A DNA stretch of 26,329 nt from a virus: IMG/VR virus record IMGVR_UViG_3300033156_000310, positions 1-26,329 of that record. The stretch is one strand, 5' to 3'. Positions 7,767 through 15,296 of the stretch are shown here, in pieces; positions within the stretch are counted from its first letter, which is position 1; the number at the start of each line of letters is the position of its first letter. Below the pieces are notes generated by a model. That model was not told where the DNA came from, made no database searches, and saw only the letters and a program-made list of their open reading frames with translations. A program made the translations under genes and the position numbers.

Positions 7767-8984
7767 TTAATTAATTTTTCTTAAAACAAAAAACCCTTCG
7801 CCCCCAATAATTCCTATTTTTTCATAATCAGTTTGATATTTTTTATAAAAATCATTTGCTGCTGCATGAACACTATTAAGATGTGAAGGATTGAAATAAT
7901 CATGTCCAATAATGTAGGAATTCTTTTTAAGATGTTTATGTAATATTTCTAATTCTGCCATAAGAATAACATAAGTATGACCATTATCTAAGAAAGCTAA
8001 ATCAATTTCATTTTCTGACACAATCTTTTTTAAAACATCCGGTGAATTACCAATAATCGTTTTTATCAATTTTTCACTGAACTCTTGTTCTTCAAATATT
8101 TTCTTAGCACCATAATCTTTATGATCAACTGTCCATACAACACCAGAACCATTATCTTTTAAAGCTTGTGCAATATGAATAGTACTAAAGCCTTCAAATG
8201 TGCCTGTTTCTACTACATTTTTAGGTTTCGTTATTCTAATTAAACTATATAAAAATTCACCCGATTCGATATCAATTGCTAAGATTGCAAAACGATTTCT
8301 TAATACTGGATATTTCAAAACTTTGCTTTTTACTTTTTTTATTTCTGTATTTTTATGAGACCATTTCTTAAAATATTCTTCTCTTACTTCATGTATTTCT
8401 TTTGTGCAGTGTAAAGCATTTGTGTCATTACTTTCTGGCAGAAGTTCCCAATTCTTAGTAGGTACTACATAACATTTTTTACCAGTTTCTCTTTCCCACC
8501 ACCAATCTTCTATATAATACCAATTTGGACATTTTTGTATGTCTACGAGAGAATTTTTTCGGTCAGTTAACATTATTATTCCACATAAATAATCAACTTG
8601 ACTTGGAACTGTTACATTATTAGCAGAATCCATTTGTGAAGAATAATAAGTAGAACCGATTAAACGTCTTCCTAACACACCTACTATTTTATTTTCACCC
8701 GAATATTTTAATAAGTCTTTGATAAAATTTGATTTAGGTAATATGTCGTCATCAGCAAAAAGAATCCAATCATTTTTAACAAATTGAGATGCAACAAATC
8801 TTGCAATTGGTCCATAATTTTTACTGACATTAATAACAATGACAGGAAGATCTGTTTTATATGAACCCGAATTATCAAATAAAATAACTTCATCTACTTC
8901 TTCTTGGTCTAACCAAGATTGTAATACTTTTTCAAGATTTTTAAATCTTTGAAAACACGTAATAACAACTGTTACTTTTTTCAT
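7767..8984 (-). CDS. Bifunctional protein: GT2 glycosyltransferase plus methyltransferase
   Basis: 405 residues from the ATG at 8984, where the GT2 strand KKVTVVITCFQRFKNLEKVL begins (an ATG six codons earlier adds nothing recognisable). GT2 part, about 1-210: FDNSGS near 36, NYGPIARF near 56, and FADDDILPK with the DxD motif near 78. C-terminal part, about 235-405: VVETGTFEGFSTIHIA (SAM motif I, near 258-272), TVDHK, and LAFLDNGHTYVILMAEL, as in Methyltransf_24 O-methyltransferases. IIGHDYF follows. The fusion suggests one protein adds a sugar and methylates it, or caps chain growth. Confidence 0.83.
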   Translation of the reverse strand: MKKVTVVITCFQRFKNLEKVLQSWLDQEEVDEVILFDNSGSYKTDLPVIVINVSKNYGPIARFVASQFVKNDWILFADDDILPKSNFIKDLLKYSGENKIVGVLGRRLIGSTYYSSQMDSANNVTVPSQVDYLCGIIMLTDRKNSLVDIQKCPNWYYIEDWWWERETGKKCYVVPTKNWELLPESNDTNALHCTKEIHEVREEYFKKWSHKNTEIKKVKSKVLKYPVLRNRFAILAIDIESGEFLYSLIRITKPKNVVETGTFEGFSTIHIAQALKDNGSGVVWTVDHKDYGAKKIFEEQEFSEKLIKTIIGNSPDVLKKIVSENEIDLAFLDNGHTYVILMAELEILHKHLKKNSYIIGHDYFNPSHLNSVHAAANDFYKKYQTDYEKIGIIGGEGFFVLRKIN

Positions 8985-9002
8985 TGTTTTATATGTTAAC
9001 AA

Positions 9003-9695
9003 TTAAATTTCACCCCAACTATTCGAATTTCGAATGATTGAAATATTAGGATGATTGTTAAGTCTCAAGTATTTTCGATTTTTCAACATTGTAGATTTAT
9101 CAGATGCATTTTCAGAATGCCATTGATGTCTAATCCACACTTTTTTACTTAGCCAAATAGGATTAAATCCTGCATGATTAGCTCTAATATACATATCATC
9201 ATCTTCTCCTCCCCACAAAGTGTATTTTTCATCAAACCCATGCACAGATTTTAACCATTCTGTAAAAATTCCTATACAAGGACCATACGCTATACCATGC
9301 AAACGTATTTCAGAACCATCTTCTGCTAAATCAATTTTCCGACATAAAACTATTGCTTTTTTATTAGATCGTAAATTGAATATAGCTTCTTTTATGAAAT
9401 CTGGACTAAAAATTGAATCAATATCTGATGATAAAACAAAAGGAGTGTTAGTTGCTTTAATTGCAATATTAAGTGCTCTACTTTTATTAAATATTTCAGT
9501 ATTTCTTTTTACTTCAATAAATTTGAATTTAGAAAAAAGTTCTCTTTCCCATTTTAAATTTTCTTCAGTGCTACCATAATCAATTATAATAACATTACAT
9601 AAACACGATTGAGACAAAATACTATTAACACATTTAGTAGTTGGTTCTTTTAATCTATTTTTAATTACAAGAATTAGAGTTATTTCGTTGTTCAT
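9003..9695 (-). CDS. Glycosyltransferase family 2 (galactosyltransferase-like)
   Basis: 230 residues from the ATG at 9695, which overlaps a TGA as ATGA. ITLILVIKNR at the start, IIIDYGS near 38, the SRALNIAIKATNTPFVLSS segment near 75, and DIDSIFSPDFI with DxD. The downstream GFDEKYTLWGGEDDDMYIRA motif is typical of the beta-1,4-galactosyltransferase-like/chondroitin-polymerising GT2 subgroup (W-G-x-E-D-D), which binds the acceptor. RHQWHSEN supplies a late His typical of metal binding. Strong family call; sugar specificity not determinable. Confidence 0.88.
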   Translation of the reverse strand: MNNEITLILVIKNRLKEPTTKCVNSILSQSCLCNVIIIDYGSTEENLKWERELFSKFKFIEVKRNTEIFNKSRALNIAIKATNTPFVLSSDIDSIFSPDFIKEAIFNLRSNKKAIVLCRKIDLAEDGSEIRLHGIAYGPCIGIFTEWLKSVHGFDEKYTLWGGEDDDMYIRANHAGFNPIWLSKKVWIRHQWHSENASDKSTMLKNRKYLRLNNHPNISIIRNSNSWGEI

Positions 9696-9787
9696 GTATT
9701 TTGTTCTAAAATTAATTTCCAACCTCTTTTTACATATTCTTCAAATAAATCATATCTTTGTTGATTGTGCTGTAAAATAATACAATA
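9692..9787 (-). pseudogene. Remnant 31-codon reading frame after the HNH gene
   Basis: Directly after the HNH stop (TAA at 9788-9790) the same frame stays open for 31 codons, starting with CIILQHNQQRYDLFEEYVKR, and ends in a TGA that overlaps the next start as ATGA. It has no start codon or ribosome site of its own. The tight ATGA coupling looks like the native 3' end of a gene once contiguous upstream. The simplest reading is the severed end of the glycosyltransferase gene interrupted by the HNH insertion. Confidence 0.45.
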
Positions 9788-10351
9788 TTATGTATTTTTT
9801 AATCTATCATATTTTTGATGACAAGATGGACATAACTGATAAAAACAATTTATATTTTTTACATATGACATTTCTCTTTTATTAGCCCATTCATATTTAT
9901 TTGATTTATTTGTACAATCAAAATCAAAAATATGATATTCTCTATTTTCACAATGATTAGCCTTTCCGTGTGTTTTATATAACCATGTATGTATATCAAA
10001 ATACTCTTTTTTTGATTTTGCTTTCGTTACTCGATTTGTCCAAGTTTTACTTATGTTTTCACAATGTTCGGGTGTTCTAATTTTACCTGTCATCGTTTTA
10101 CTAATTTGATCTTTTTCACATTGTGGTCTTTTTCTTCCAATATTCGATAAACTCATTCTTTTGCCAGATTCAATAAATATTAATGGATTGTTTTTTCTTC
10201 GAGTATTAACAGATTTTCTTTTTTGTTCGTCTGTCTGTTTTCTACCAAAATTTGGTTGTTGTTCTTTAGGCAATCCTTTGTTCCAAGCAACTTGTACGCC
10301 TTTTTTACCTTTATTCCATACAGGATGTTTAATAAAATCTCGATTATACAT
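9788..10351 (-). CDS. Free-standing HNH-type homing endonuclease with NUMOD3 motifs
   Basis: 187 residues, strongly basic. The N-terminal half carries repeated WNKGK/WNKGL and NFGRKQTDEQKRK, NIGRKRPQCEKDQISKT segments, the NUMOD3 DNA-binding motif. The C-terminal half has HTWLYKTHGKANHCENREYH, a W-N-K-like central segment and YQLCPSCHQKYDRLKN, the zinc-bound end of the phage HNH family in which CxxCH and a preceding Cys ligand hold the fold. The start overlaps the preceding glycosyltransferase stop by 8 nt. No intron signature is next to it, so it is a free-standing mobile endonuclease. Confidence 0.8.
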   Translation of the reverse strand: MYNRDFIKHPVWNKGKKGVQVAWNKGLPKEQQPNFGRKQTDEQKRKSVNTRRKNNPLIFIESGKRMSLSNIGRKRPQCEKDQISKTMTGKIRTPEHCENISKTWTNRVTKAKSKKEYFDIHTWLYKTHGKANHCENREYHIFDFDCTNKSNKYEWANKREMSYVKNINCFYQLCPSCHQKYDRLKNT

Positions 10352-11066
10352 TTCTTTTATTTAATGGTATATATCCTCGTTCAATATATTTATCAATAGT
10401 ATCCCATCTATCTCCAAAATGTGATGGATTTACAATCCAAGAAGCCACCGAATCCGAGCCAAGTTCATTACCTTTCAAACTACTCCAAACAGATTTATCT
10501 GATAACGGATGAGGCATTGTAAATGTTTTTATACCTGCGAATCTAAAACAATTAAACGATATTTGCATATCCTCACAATTATCATATCTAATTGGATCTT
10601 CTGCCCACATATATTTCAACCATTCTGTTTTAAGACCAATGACGTGCCCACCAAAGTCGCATTCGATTGAATCATCACATGGATTTCCCCATCCAGGACA
10701 ATCCCATTTTTTTTCTTCTGGATGAATAATTCTACCATTCCCTACTACAATGCAATTATTTTTTTTAATAAATTCTACTGCTTTTTCAACAAAACGTTCT
10801 CCACACATAGTATCATCATCAAAGAAAAAAATATATTCGGTCTGTGCAAGAAGCCCTATTGCAAATCGCAAATGATAACGCATATTAACAGACGAATGAA
10901 TTACATGTGCATCTTTTGGATAATCAAATTTAACTCCTCCTTCGTTCTGGACAATTATAAGTTTATCAGATTTTACTGTTTGATTTTCAATAGACAACAA
11001 CTGTTCCTTCAAATAATTGGGTCTTTTATATGTCTGTAAAATAGTTGTAATTGTTGGTTTGTTCAT
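10344..11066 (-). CDS. Glycosyltransferase family 2-like
   Basis: 240 residues. ITTILQTYKRPNYLKEQLLSIENQ at the N-terminus (GT2 start), KLIIVQNEGG near 36, SSVNMRYHLRFAIGLL near 60 and YIFFFDDDTMCGERFVEKA near 80, with the DxD motif. Later IRYDNCEDMQISFNCFRFAG gives the acidic ED motif. The C-terminus ends IDKYIERGYIPLNKRNV, and the last six residues are encoded by sequence overlapping the HNH gene, so its natural end may have been replaced (see the remnant at 9692-9787). Confidence 0.8.
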   Translation of the reverse strand: MNKPTITTILQTYKRPNYLKEQLLSIENQTVKSDKLIIVQNEGGVKFDYPKDAHVIHSSVNMRYHLRFAIGLLAQTEYIFFFDDDTMCGERFVEKAVEFIKKNNCIVVGNGRIIHPEEKKWDCPGWGNPCDDSIECDFGGHVIGLKTEWLKYMWAEDPIRYDNCEDMQISFNCFRFAGIKTFTMPHPLSDKSVWSSLKGNELGSDSVASWIVNPSHFGDRWDTIDKYIERGYIPLNKRNV

Positions 11067-11086
11067 AATTATGTTATTTTGTATAG

Positions 11087-11182
11087 CCAGGAGAGCTTCT
11101 TAAAAAATGTGAGGGTGGTTTACTATAGCTTTGAGGTATAAAACCCTAAACCAATGATCCTAGAACCTCTGGTCCTGGTTCT
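11087..11182 (-). other. Intergenic region with competing hairpins
   Basis: The 128-base gap 11067-11194 contains several self-complementary pairs: CCAGGA 11087-11092 with TCCTGG 11173-11178; GGTTTA 11117-11122 with TAAACC 11147-11152; AGGGT 11112-11116 with ACCCT 11143-11147; AGAACC 11162-11167 with GGTTCT 11177-11182. Some cross each other, so they are alternatives or a pseudoknot. It lies in the leader of the glycosyltransferase gene starting at 11066. No known riboswitch is recognised. Confidence 0.3.
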
Positions 11183-11194
11183 AAAGTAGTTTTA

Positions 11195-11410
11195 TTACCA
11201 CTTTTCAAGAGTAATTGAGTCATAAAACGGACAAGTACTTTTTGAACAGTGAATTCCCCTAAATGATATACCGTTTTCAGAAAATTCATCTCTGTAGATT
11301 CCTATCCATTCGTTACAAATAGGGCAACGGAAAAAACCCAATTGAAGTCGTTTCTCAACTTTGTCGATCTTATAATTCTTAACCCATTTTTTCTTTTTAA
11401 TGTATCGCAT
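11195..11410 (-). CDS. Small zinc-ribbon protein
   Basis: 71 residues. A basic N-terminus precedes CPICNEWIG and, some 25 residues later, HCSKSTCPF, i.e. a CxxC...CxxxxC arrangement fit for one zinc. No DNA-binding helix follows. It is 5 nt after the preceding gene's stop and in the same direction. Function unknown; small zinc ribbons of this kind are common in phages, and transcription or nucleic-acid binding would be only a guess. Confidence 0.65.
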   Translation of the reverse strand: MRYIKKKKWVKNYKIDKVEKRLQLGFFRCPICNEWIGIYRDEFSENGISFRGIHCSKSTCPFYDSITLEKW

Positions 11411-11415
11411 AGTTG

Positions 11416-12402
11416 TTAATTAGTAAATACATCATCCCACGAATATTTAGATTTGCCTGTTCTAATTACATGTAAAATATTATTAACAAGAGGATAACAA
11501 TCAAAATGTTTGAGTACATGCATTTGACCTTGTTTTGCAATTTTTTCTCGAATCTCATCATGCTTCAAATAATAATCTATTTTAGTTTTAAATTCAGTAA
11601 GATCATGAAACCAATCTAAATGTACTCCTCTTTTAAAAACTTCTTCAATTCCTTTAAAATAATGAGCAAGATAAAATGTTCCGCATGACATATAATTACC
11701 AAGCCGATCAGAACTATACTTATCTCGGTTGAAACTATTTACTCCAATTCCAATCTTCGCGCCATTGATATATCGAACATAGTCAGGATCTCCAAGCCAA
11801 TTATTATCTAAACCAAATAATTTAATATGATAAAAATCAGACATTTCTTTATATTTAAGAAGTTGGTCAATAATTTCATTTCTTACAGGATTATCACCAA
11901 ACCCCCGCCTTCCCGTCCATAATACATTTGTTTCATATCCTTTATCTACTGAAATATCTCGATAATAAGAAGAATCTGTAAATGTGATTATTGAACACAC
12001 TGCTTTCATATTCTTCGTCAAATGTTTTCGTAAATATTCTCCTCCGTAAGTAGCAAAGAAAAAATCGATATAATTATTATGACCTAAATCATGTTCAGTA
12101 GGATTATTACGAACATCAGCACCAAATTTACAAAAAATAGCTTTTGGAAACGATTCTCGCAATTGTTTAATTGTCTCTGGTAAAATCAATTCACATTTCC
12201 CAAACCAAAACACGTTGGGTTTAATTTTATTAGCATACTTAAGTAAATTTTCATTTGGATTAAGTTCTGCACGATAATCAAATAAAAAGGCATCATAGCC
12301 ATTTGCTAGGAAACCTTTGTAAAAAACACGATCGCCACACATTGGAGATGCTTGATGTATTAATCGTGAATCGAACACACCGATATGTAGAGAACGCAAC
12401 AT
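11416..12402 (-). CDS. CgeB-like glycosyltransferase (GT-B fold)
   Basis: 328 residues. The N-terminal half has SLHIGVFDSRLIH and FLFDYRAELN with a weakly conserved Rossmann fold. The C-terminal half carries GIGVNSFNRDKYSSDRLGNYMSCGTFYLAHYFKGIEEVF and ends YLKHDEIREKIAKQGQMHVLKHF, the signature of the CgeB/YkvP glycosyl transferase group 1 family. It differs in fold from the other transferases in this cluster. It probably uses a nucleotide sugar and adds it to a surface polymer or protein. Starts 30 nt after the preceding virion gene, in a gap holding the palindrome TGTTTTAAAACA. Confidence 0.82.
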   Translation of the reverse strand: MLRSLHIGVFDSRLIHQASPMCGDRVFYKGFLANGYDAFLFDYRAELNPNENLLKYANKIKPNVFWFGKCELILPETIKQLRESFPKAIFCKFGADVRNNPTEHDLGHNNYIDFFFATYGGEYLRKHLTKNMKAVCSIITFTDSSYYRDISVDKGYETNVLWTGRRGFGDNPVRNEIIDQLLKYKEMSDFYHIKLFGLDNNWLGDPDYVRYINGAKIGIGVNSFNRDKYSSDRLGNYMSCGTFYLAHYFKGIEEVFKRGVHLDWFHDLTEFKTKIDYYLKHDEIREKIAKQGQMHVLKHFDCYPLVNNILHVIRTGKSKYSWDDVFTN

Positions 12403-12431
12403 ATAGTTGTTTTAAAACATTTTAAATATGT

Positions 12432-12713
12432 CTACTTATACGTAATTGACAATACCTTGCTACCCGCTGCAGAAATTGCATTAACTGAACCTGTGTATAA
12501 ATTGTCTGAATTGATTTCAAAATAACCACCGACGGCTAATCGAATGCCTTGATTCATTACAGCATCTTCACCTAATGCTAAATAAATAACAGCATCACTA
12601 TCGTTTGTTATTCTCGCAAAAACTCTAGTATCATCTGCTTCTAATACTTCTGTAGTTGTTGCAGCAACAGTTACTTTTGAATTTGTTGCTGAAGTAAAAA
12701 ATACTACACTCAT
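12432..12713 (-). CDS. Small virion protein
   Basis: 93 residues, beta-rich. TVAATTTEVLEADDTRVFARITNDSDAVIYLALGEDAVMNQGIRLAVGG is the pattern of a widespread small phage structural protein (VLAANxxRxxAxIxNDSDxxIYLxLG...GIRLxxxGG), usually found next to head or tail genes. No catalytic residues. Start overlaps the preceding glycosyltransferase stop by 4 nt. Its presence among sugar genes hints that virion surface proteins and glycosylation genes are made together. Exact virion role unknown. Confidence 0.7.
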   Translation of the reverse strand: MSVVFFTSATNSKVTVAATTTEVLEADDTRVFARITNDSDAVIYLALGEDAVMNQGIRLAVGGYFEINSDNLYTGSVNAISAAGSKVLSITYK

Positions 12714-13348
12714 ATTTTATTTTTTAATTTATTAAATGCTTCTTTATTATGTTTGAAAAATGTTTCTTTTGAAACGATTTCGGGATCGCCGATATGCTTA
12801 ATCTCAGCTTGAGGATCTACAAATATTTTAAATCCTGCTTTCTTTGATTTCATACAAAAGTCGAAGTCGACAGAATAATGTCGTGGGGGATTATCTTTTG
12901 TGTAGAAAGTTTCGAAATACGGAAATGTTAGCTTCTTCAGAACTTCCATTTTTATTAAAATTGCTCCGCTACCAACGACATCTACTTCTTGAAATACTTC
13001 TGGCAAAATTGGATAATGTAATCCATCTTCTTTCTTTCTATAAACACAAGGCGTATATTCGGGTCTTCGTTTAAATGCTAAAGCACCAACTATATCTACA
13101 TCGTGAGCAAGTAATTTTAATGCTAAGTCTGGCTCAAACTGATGATCGTCGTCAATCATCAACATGTGCGTGAAGTCAGAAGTTTTCAATGCCTCTTTCA
13201 CAAGATTATTTCTTGCAGTGTCGATCATTGAACGTACTTGCCAAATAACACGCGTCGTAGGCGTAAGTTGCAATCCCATTAAACTACTTGCAAATCGATA
13301 ATCGACATTCCCATTCGTGGGCAGACCAATTATAAGTTTATTTTCCAT
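12710..13348 (-). CDS. Glycosyltransferase-like protein, GT-A fold
   Basis: 212 residues. LIIGLPTNGNVDYRF, then the DTARNNLVKEALK helix, HMLMIDDDHQFEPDLALKLL with DDD motif near 75, DIVGALAFKRR, VDVVGSGAILIKMEVLKKL, and SVDFDFCMKSKKAGFKIFVD near the end. Paralogous in layout to the genes at 662-1243 and 1236-1922. It is the first sugar gene downstream of the head module in transcription order. Catalysis is likely but acceptor and donor are unknown. Confidence 0.8.
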   Translation of the reverse strand: MENKLIIGLPTNGNVDYRFASSLMGLQLTPTTRVIWQVRSMIDTARNNLVKEALKTSDFTHMLMIDDDHQFEPDLALKLLAHDVDIVGALAFKRRPEYTPCVYRKKEDGLHYPILPEVFQEVDVVGSGAILIKMEVLKKLTFPYFETFYTKDNPPRHYSVDFDFCMKSKKAGFKIFVDPQAEIKHIGDPEIVSKETFFKHNKEAFNKLKNKI

Positions 13349-13369
13349 GTTTTAAAAACATTTAGAAAT

Positions 13370-13630
13370 TTATTTGAAAATGAATATAACAACTGTCCAA
13401 ATAAGACTTACTAAAATCGTAACAACTGTTATTGTTGTTTTAGTTTTTAATTTATAATTTTCAAGCTCTTTTATTCTGTTGCAGTGATCATGTACATTTC
13501 CGTTGATTTTACCCAAATGTATGTTGATATGTTTTAATTCTTCTTCCATTCTTACTTGTGTCTTAGAAACATTAGCGAGTTCCTTAGAGACATTGAGAAT
13601 TTCTTCGTAGATTTTACTTTCACTTTTCAT
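13370..13630 (-). CDS. Coiled-coil protein with C-terminal membrane helix (XhlA-like)
   Basis: 86 residues. Residues 1-60 form a charged, heptad-like helix (EEILNVSKELANVSK, RMEEELKHINIHLGKI), then HCNRIKELENYKLKTKTT, and a single membrane helix TITVVTILVSLIWTVVIFIFK closes the protein. This matches phage XhlA/holin-associated proteins, which help lysis at the cytoplasmic membrane. No endolysin is seen next to it, so a lysis role is tentative; a tail-linked role is possible. Confidence 0.6.
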   Translation of the reverse strand: MKSESKIYEEILNVSKELANVSKTQVRMEEELKHINIHLGKINGNVHDHCNRIKELENYKLKTKTTITVVTILVSLIWTVVIFIFK

Positions 13631-13639
13631 TTGATTTAC

Positions 13640-13740
13640 AAAATTAAAAAATAAATTGTAATTCCTGCTTCAACATTTCGCTAATGCGACAACTCCACAG
13701 GCTCGACCCGCTTCAACAGCGGTGATAATGCAAACTTTTT
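13640..13740 (-). ncRNA. Predicted omega/reRNA 3' end of the TnpB element
   Basis: In TnpB elements the guide RNA covers the 3' end of the gene, the right transposon end, and about 16-20 flanking bases that act as guide. Here hairpins CCGCT/AGCGG (at the end of tnpB) and TCGC/GCGA are followed by TTGAAGCAGGAATTAC at about 13659-13674, the usual style of right end. The flanking guide would then be the AT-rich bases about 13640-13658. Boundaries are inferred. Confidence 0.45.
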
Positions 13741-14811
13741 GATATTATTTGCTGCTAATATATCTCTATCGTGTGTAGTTTTACATTCTGGACACGTCCA
13801 AGTTCTTTGAGAAAGTTTCAATTCTTTGTTTATCCAGCCACAACTACACATTTTACTGGATGGTTCAAATCTACCAATTGTAAGTAAATTTTTTCCATAC
13901 CATTCACATTTATAAGTTAATTGTCTTACGAATTTAGACCAACTTACATCTGCTATAGCTTTTGCTAAATAATGATTTTTCAACATTTCTTTAACGTTTA
14001 AATTTTCAATAGCATACGTATTCACTTGGTTATCGTGAGTAAGTTGATAAGTTAAATTATGTAAAAAGTTCGACCTTTGATTTGTTATTCTATTATGTAA
14101 TTTTGCTACTTTGAATTTTGCCTTTTTTCTATTCTGACTACCTTTTTTCTTTTTACTTAATCTTCTTTGCAAAATAGATAATCTTTGTTCATTTTCTTTC
14201 GAATATTTAGGATTTTTTATTTTCTTTCCATTTGATAATATAGCAAAATCTTTAATTCCTAAATCAATTCCTATTGTTGTTTTTTCTTTTACTGCTTTCA
14301 ATTTTGGCAATATAATATCTTCTTCGACATTGTAAGAAACAAAATATTGATTGATATTATTTTTTGAAATAGTTGCTTTAATTATTCTACCTTTGAATTT
14401 TCTATCTACTCTTATTTTTATTTCGCCTATTTTAACAAAACTCGCTTTTCTATTTTTCCAATCTATTTTATTTCCTTGTGGCATACTAAATGATCGTTTT
14501 CCTTTTTTACTTTTAAATCTTGGAAATCTATTATGCTTCTTAAAGAAATTAGCATATGCTTTATCTAAATTTCTTAAAGCCATTTGAAGAGATTGAGCAT
14601 TTATTTCTTGTAGCCATTCATTTTTCTTTTTTAATTCAGGAAGTTCTTTTGATATTTCAAAACACGATAGTTGTTTTTTATCATTTTGATATGCTTTGAT
14701 TTTTTGTTCTAAACCATAATTAAATATCCACCGCATTGCTCCAAAATGTTTTTCTAATAATGTCTGTTGTTCTTTGTTCGGATAGATCCGATATTTATAT
14801 CCTTTATTCAT
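13681..14811 (-). CDS. tnpB: RNA-guided endonuclease TnpB, IS605 family
   Basis: 376 residues from the ATG at 14811; an upstream ATG at 14829 would include the -10 box and is rejected. MNKGYKYRIYPN and QQTLLEKHFGAMRWIFNYGL form the N-terminal domain. RuvC motifs: IGIDLGIKDFAILSNG (Asp), YAIENLNVKEML (Glu), and HDRDILAANNIKKFAL (Asp), all present. The zinc ribbon is SSKMCSCGWINKEL and WTCPECKTTHDRD. So the nuclease appears intact. TnpB cuts DNA next to a short target-adjacent motif using a guide RNA from its own 3' end, keeping the element in place. Preceded by a near-consensus promoter with a start at or next to the ATG. Confidence 0.93.
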   Translation of the reverse strand: MNKGYKYRIYPNKEQQTLLEKHFGAMRWIFNYGLEQKIKAYQNDKKQLSCFEISKELPELKKKNEWLQEINAQSLQMALRNLDKAYANFFKKHNRFPRFKSKKGKRSFSMPQGNKIDWKNRKASFVKIGEIKIRVDRKFKGRIIKATISKNNINQYFVSYNVEEDIILPKLKAVKEKTTIGIDLGIKDFAILSNGKKIKNPKYSKENEQRLSILQRRLSKKKKGSQNRKKAKFKVAKLHNRITNQRSNFLHNLTYQLTHDNQVNTYAIENLNVKEMLKNHYLAKAIADVSWSKFVRQLTYKCEWYGKNLLTIGRFEPSSKMCSCGWINKELKLSQRTWTCPECKTTHDRDILAANNIKKFALSPLLKRVEPVELSH

Positions 14812-15269
14812 ATAGATATTATAACACATCTGTACAGTTTGTCAAGTTTCATTTTGTAATTCAAAATAGATAATAATTTTCTACCTAGACATTGCTCTGC
14901 TACGTGTCTACTTTGACGTATTCTTTTGCTATCTACATAAATTACCCATCTATTCTTATGAAGATATTTTCCACCTTTCCAATTCCAACTTTTTTCAAGT
15001 GCATATCGTCCCGTTCTAGATGCACTCATTAGATCTTTTGTAGATTGTTTGTGTTTCTTCCCATACATTCCATTTTTTGTACCCGCTATTAGATATCCTC
15101 GTCCCGTCATTGCATTATTTTTACCAGAATAATCATGATGTTTGTAAAAACATTGTAATGTACAAAATTTTCTTTTTTCAGCAGCCGTTGGTGTAAGATA
15201 TATTGTAATTCCACATCCTTGACATATAAATGGTACTGTGCCTCGACTCCATTGATAAATATTTGACAT
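14808..15269 (-). pseudogene. HNH homing endonuclease cut off before its catalytic motif
   Basis: The frame gives 153 residues. NAMTGRGYLIAGTKNG and GMYGKKHKQSTKDLMSASRTG are NUMOD3 motifs, and NWKGGKYLHKNRWVIYVDSK, RHVAEQCLGRKL fit the HNH_3 family up to the conserved LGRxL. The family then continues with VVHHINGxxxDNRIENL, which is missing; instead the frame runs into the TnpB element's left end and stops at 14808. An AAAGGG lies seven bases before the ATG. Without the HH-N-N residues it cannot cut. The first Cys cluster (CQGCG, CTLQC) suggests a zinc-ribbon at the N-terminus. Confidence 0.8.
14818..14845 (-). promoter_or_regulatory. Sigma70 promoter of tnpB
   Basis: Perfect TTGACA (14840-14845), 16-bp spacer, perfect TATAAT (14818-14823). 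The expected start of transcription is at or within a base or two of the tnpB ATG at 14811, so the message would be leaderless. This is the best promoter match in the window. Confidence 0.8.
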
Positions 15270-15296
15270 AAAAATGCCCTTTCTGTAAACAGAAGA

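Larger units (their letters stand above)
13659..14880 (-). mobile_element. TnpB-only IS200/IS605-family element
   Basis: About 1.2 kb with an intact tnpB and no tnpA. The right end is proposed at 13659 (the sequence GCAGGAATTAC). The left end is not exactly visible; it must lie near 14877-14880, where the HNH frame stops matching its family. The continuation of the HNH gene is not seen beyond the right end, so the insertion was accompanied by loss of the flank, or the element sits at a decayed junction. Confidence 0.6.

Noticed and set aside
9220-9579. 119-residue plus-strand frame
   Set aside because: Lies opposite a well-supported glycosyltransferase; no motif, no ribosome site.
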